Below, one piece after another: positions 61,074 through 64,000 of a stretch of 64,000 bases of DNA. Within the stretch, counting starts at the first letter, position 1. Each line of letters starts with the position of its first letter. The DNA is taken from positions 1 through 64,000 of the forward strand of contig DYYG01000010.1 of NCBI GenBank assembly GCA_020741775.1, in the 5' to 3' direction. This DNA comes from Methylorubrum populi (GTDB taxonomy: Bacteria; Pseudomonadota; Alphaproteobacteria; Rhizobiales; Beijerinckiaceae). The position numbers and the translations under genes were made by a program. The notes beneath the pieces were generated by a model. That model searched no databases and was not told the origin of the DNA. It saw nothing but the letters and a program-made list of their open reading frames with translations.

Positions 61074-62372
61074 ATGCACATCGTCGACCGTCGGCTCAAT
61101 CCAGGTGGGAAGAGCCTCCCGAACCGCCAGCGCTTCCTGCGCCGGGTCAAGGACGTCGCCCAGCGGGCGGTTCGGGAATCCGCCCGTGAGAAGGACATCA
61201 AGGACCTCGGCAAGGACGGACGTATCTCCGTGCCGGGGGACGGCGTGCGCGAGCCGCGCTTCGCCCGCCAGCCGGGCACGGGCCATCAGGATTACATCCT
61301 GCCGGGCAACAAGACCTACGTGGAGGGCGACCGGATCGAGCGCCCGCCGGGCGGCGGGGGCGGCGGCGGATCGGGCGAAGGCGGTGACGGTGGCGAGAAC
61401 AGCGAGGACGCCTTCCACTTCGTCCTGACCCGCGAAGAATTCCTCGACCTCTTTCTCGAAGACCTCGAACTGCCCGACCTCGCCAAGCGCCGCCTCGCGG
61501 TGGTGGAGACGGAGGGCCTGCGCCGGGCGGGCTACACCGTCTCCGGCTCGCCGGCCAATCTCGCGCTGTCGCGGACGCTGCGGAACTCGATGTCCCGCCG
61601 CATCGCCCTCAAGCGGCCGAAGCTGGAAGAGCTGGCGGCCCTCGAAGCGGAGATCGCGCAGGCCGAGGCGGCGAACGATCCGCGTCTGCCCGACCTTCAA
61701 CTCAAGCTGCTGGAGTTGCGCGAGCGCTCGAAGCGCATCCCCTATGTCGATCCGATCGACCTGCGCTTCCGCCGCTTCGAGCCCTATCCGAAGCCGATCG
61801 CCCAGGCGGTGATGTTCTGCCTGATGGATGTCTCGGGCTCGATGACCGAGCACATGAAGGACCTCGCGAAGAGGTTCTACATCCTGCTGCACATCTTCCT
61901 GACGCGCCGCTACAAGCATGTCGAGATCGTCTTCATCCGCCACACCGACAAGGCGACGGAGGTGGACGAGGAGACCTTCTTCGGCTCCCGCGAGACCGGC
62001 GGCACGCTGGTCTCATCGGCGCTGGTCGAGATGAAGCGCATCGTCACCGAGCGCTATTCACCGGACGATTGGAACATCTACGCGGCCCAGGCCTCGGACG
62101 GCGACAACGTCTCCTCCGACGGTCCGACCTCGACGGAATTGCTGCGCGCGCACATCCTGCCCGCCTGCCAGCACTTCGCCTATCTCGAGGTCGGCGACGA
62201 GAATGGTCCGCGCGCCGGCTTCGTCGAGCACCGCACCACCCTGTGGCGGACCTACGAGGCCCTGGCCAGGGCCGGCGAGCCGCTGGCGATGCGCAAGGTC
62301 AACCACCGCCGCGACATCTACCCCGTGTTCCGCGAGCTGTTCGGCCGCAAGGACGCGAAGGCGGAGGTTTGA
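61074..62372 (+). CDS. YeaH/YhbH family protein (DUF444)
   Basis: MHIVDRRLNPGGKSLPNRQRFLRRVKDVAQRAVRES...MFCLMDVSGSMTEHMKDLAKRFYILLHIFLTRRYKHVEIVFIRHTDKATEVDEETFF. Confidence 0.94.
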   Translation: MHIVDRRLNPGGKSLPNRQRFLRRVKDVAQRAVRESAREKDIKDLGKDGRISVPGDGVREPRFARQPGTGHQDYILPGNKTYVEGDRIERPPGGGGGGGSGEGGDGGENSEDAFHFVLTREEFLDLFLEDLELPDLAKRRLAVVETEGLRRAGYTVSGSPANLALSRTLRNSMSRRIALKRPKLEELAALEAEIAQAEAANDPRLPDLQLKLLELRERSKRIPYVDPIDLRFRRFEPYPKPIAQAVMFCLMDVSGSMTEHMKDLAKRFYILLHIFLTRRYKHVEIVFIRHTDKATEVDEETFFGSRETGGTLVSSALVEMKRIVTERYSPDDWNIYAAQASDGDNVSSDGPTSTELLRAHILPACQHFAYLEVGDENGPRAGFVEHRTTLWRTYEALARAGEPLAMRKVNHRRDIYPVFRELFGRKDAKAEV

Positions 62373-62427
62373 GGAGAATGTCCCGCCCCCTCGCGGGGAC
62401 GGAGATGAGCGTCGAGAGAGGGCCGAG

Positions 62428-63999
62428 ATGGTCGCGAGCCTGAGCCGCACGAAATCCACGGCGCCGAAGCCCGGAGAATTGCTGTTTTCCGGCAACGATT
62501 GGGATTTCGAGACGATCCGGCGCATCCACGATGCCTGCGAGGCGGTGGCGGGGCCGGAACTCGGCCTGTCCTGGTACCCGAACCAGATCGAGATCATCAC
62601 CGCCGAGCAGATGCTCGACGCCTATGCCTCGATCGGCATGCCGCTGTTCTACAAGCACTGGTCCTTCGGCAAGCATTTCGCCCAGCAGGAGGCGAGCTAT
62701 CGCCGCGGCCTGATGGGGCTGGCCTACGAGATCGTCATCAATTCCGATCCGTGCATCTCCTACGTCATGGAAGAGAACACGGCGACGATGCAGACGCTGG
62801 TGATCGCCCACGCCGCCTTCGGCCATAACCACTTCTTCAAGAACAACTATCTGTTCCGTCAGTGGACGGATGCGGAGGGGATTCTCGATTATCTCGACTT
62901 TGCCAAGAGCTACATCGCCCGCTGCGAGGAGCGCTACGGGCATCAGGCGGTCGAGCACGTGCTCGACGCGGCCCATGCCCTGATGAGCCAGGGCGTTCAC
63001 CGTTACCCCCGCAAGAAGCGGCCGGATCTGGCCAGCGAGCAGCGCCGGGAGCGCGAGCGCGAGGAACACGGCGAGCAGATCTACAACGACCTCTGGCGTA
63101 CCTTGCCGACCAAGACCGGCGGCCAGAAGGGCGACCCGGCTCTGGAGCGGCGCCGGGCCCTTCTGGAACTCCCCCAGGAAAACATCCTCTACTTTCTGGA
63201 GAAGGTGGCGCCCCGCCTGCGGCCCTGGCAGCGCGAGATCCTGCGGATCGTCCGCCTCGTGGCGCAGTATTTCTACCCGCAGCGCCAGACCAAGGTGATG
63301 AACGAGGGCTGCGCCACCTATTGCCACTACCGGATCATGAACGCCCTCTCGCAGAAAGGGCAGCTCAGCGAGGCGGCCTATCTCGAATTCCTGACCTCGC
63401 ACACCAACGTCATCCGCCAGCCGAATTTCGACGACCGCTCCTTCGGCGGGCACAATCCCTACGCCTTGGGCTTCGCCATGATGCAGGACATCGCCCGCAT
63501 CGTGGAGCAGCCGACGCAGGAGGACCGGGAGTGGTTCCCCGACATCGCCGGCACCGGCGATGCGATGGGGGTGCTGCGCGATTGCTGGGAAAATTACCGC
63601 GACGAGAGTTTCATCGCGCAATTCCTGAGCCCGAAGCTCATGCGCGACATGCGCCTGTTCCACATCGTCGACGACCCCGACGAGCCGGAGATGCGGGTCG
63701 AGGCGATCCACGACGAGCGCGGCTATCGCAAGATGCGCCGCAGCTTCGCCCGGCAATACGACGTGGCCTGGCTCGATCCGGATATCGAGGTGGTGGATGT
63801 CGATCTGGAGGGCGACCGCCGGCTCATCCTCCACCACAAGGCGCTCAACCGCATCACCCTGCAGAAGGAGGATGCGCGGCGGGTGCTCCAGCACCTCGCC
63901 GATCTCTGGGGCTACGATGCGGTCCTCAAGGAGGTCGATCCGGCCACCGGCGCCGTGCTGGTCGAGCACTCCGCCAGCGCACGGCCGATCTTTTTCTGA
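62428..63999 (+). CDS. SpoVR family protein
   Basis: WDFETIRRIHDACEAVAGPELGLSWYPNQIEIITAEQMLDAYASIGMPLFYKHWSFGKHFAQQEASYRRGLMGLAYEIVINSDPCISY. Confidence 0.95.
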   Translation: MVASLSRTKSTAPKPGELLFSGNDWDFETIRRIHDACEAVAGPELGLSWYPNQIEIITAEQMLDAYASIGMPLFYKHWSFGKHFAQQEASYRRGLMGLAYEIVINSDPCISYVMEENTATMQTLVIAHAAFGHNHFFKNNYLFRQWTDAEGILDYLDFAKSYIARCEERYGHQAVEHVLDAAHALMSQGVHRYPRKKRPDLASEQRREREREEHGEQIYNDLWRTLPTKTGGQKGDPALERRRALLELPQENILYFLEKVAPRLRPWQREILRIVRLVAQYFYPQRQTKVMNEGCATYCHYRIMNALSQKGQLSEAAYLEFLTSHTNVIRQPNFDDRSFGGHNPYALGFAMMQDIARIVEQPTQEDREWFPDIAGTGDAMGVLRDCWENYRDESFIAQFLSPKLMRDMRLFHIVDDPDEPEMRVEAIHDERGYRKMRRSFARQYDVAWLDPDIEVVDVDLEGDRRLILHHKALNRITLQKEDARRVLQHLADLWGYDAVLKEVDPATGAVLVEHSASARPIFF

Positions 64000-64000
64000 G

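Noticed and set aside
62299-63969. 556-aa minus-strand ORF
   Set aside because: Antisense to spoVR.

Overview
GC-rich alphaproteobacterial chromosomal window. The proteins look like Rhizobiales, probably Methylobacterium/Methylorubrum; this is an inference from sequence character only. It is mostly core-genome content: ftsK (truncated at the left edge), a porin, glnK-amtB, tesB, a UbiH-family hydroxylase, frr-uppS-cdsA-dxr-rseP-bamA-lpxD, a WcbI-like protein plus a tyrosine/dual-specificity phosphatase, ppa, pyrH-tsf-rpsB, a CoA-transferase, an aspartate aminotransferase, perM-hdaA-ppk1-ppx, purMN, a polyprenyl-phosphate sugar transferase/epimerase/CapD group, a polyamine locus (hss, GNAT, odc), opgG/D, an OYE reductase, bamE, a CBP3-like chaperone, yceD-plsX-fabH-ihfA-merR, and prkA-yeaH-spoVR. 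I found no rRNA, tRNA, CRISPR array, prophage or transposase. The most interesting signals are non-coding or organisational. They are: a roughly 480-nt structured leader with its own promoter ahead of ornithine decarboxylase (candidate speF-type RNA); structured elements ahead of homospermidine synthase; a perfect TGTGA-N6-TCACA palindrome upstream of prkA; a split rpsB...lpxD supercluster; two copies of a long REP-like palindrome flanking a sugar-transferase/epimerase gene pair; nested palindromes between a CoA-transferase and an aminotransferase gene; and C-terminal extensions on ribosomal protein S2 and the CoA-transferase. I did not find convincing evidence for a wholly new defence or biosynthetic system.
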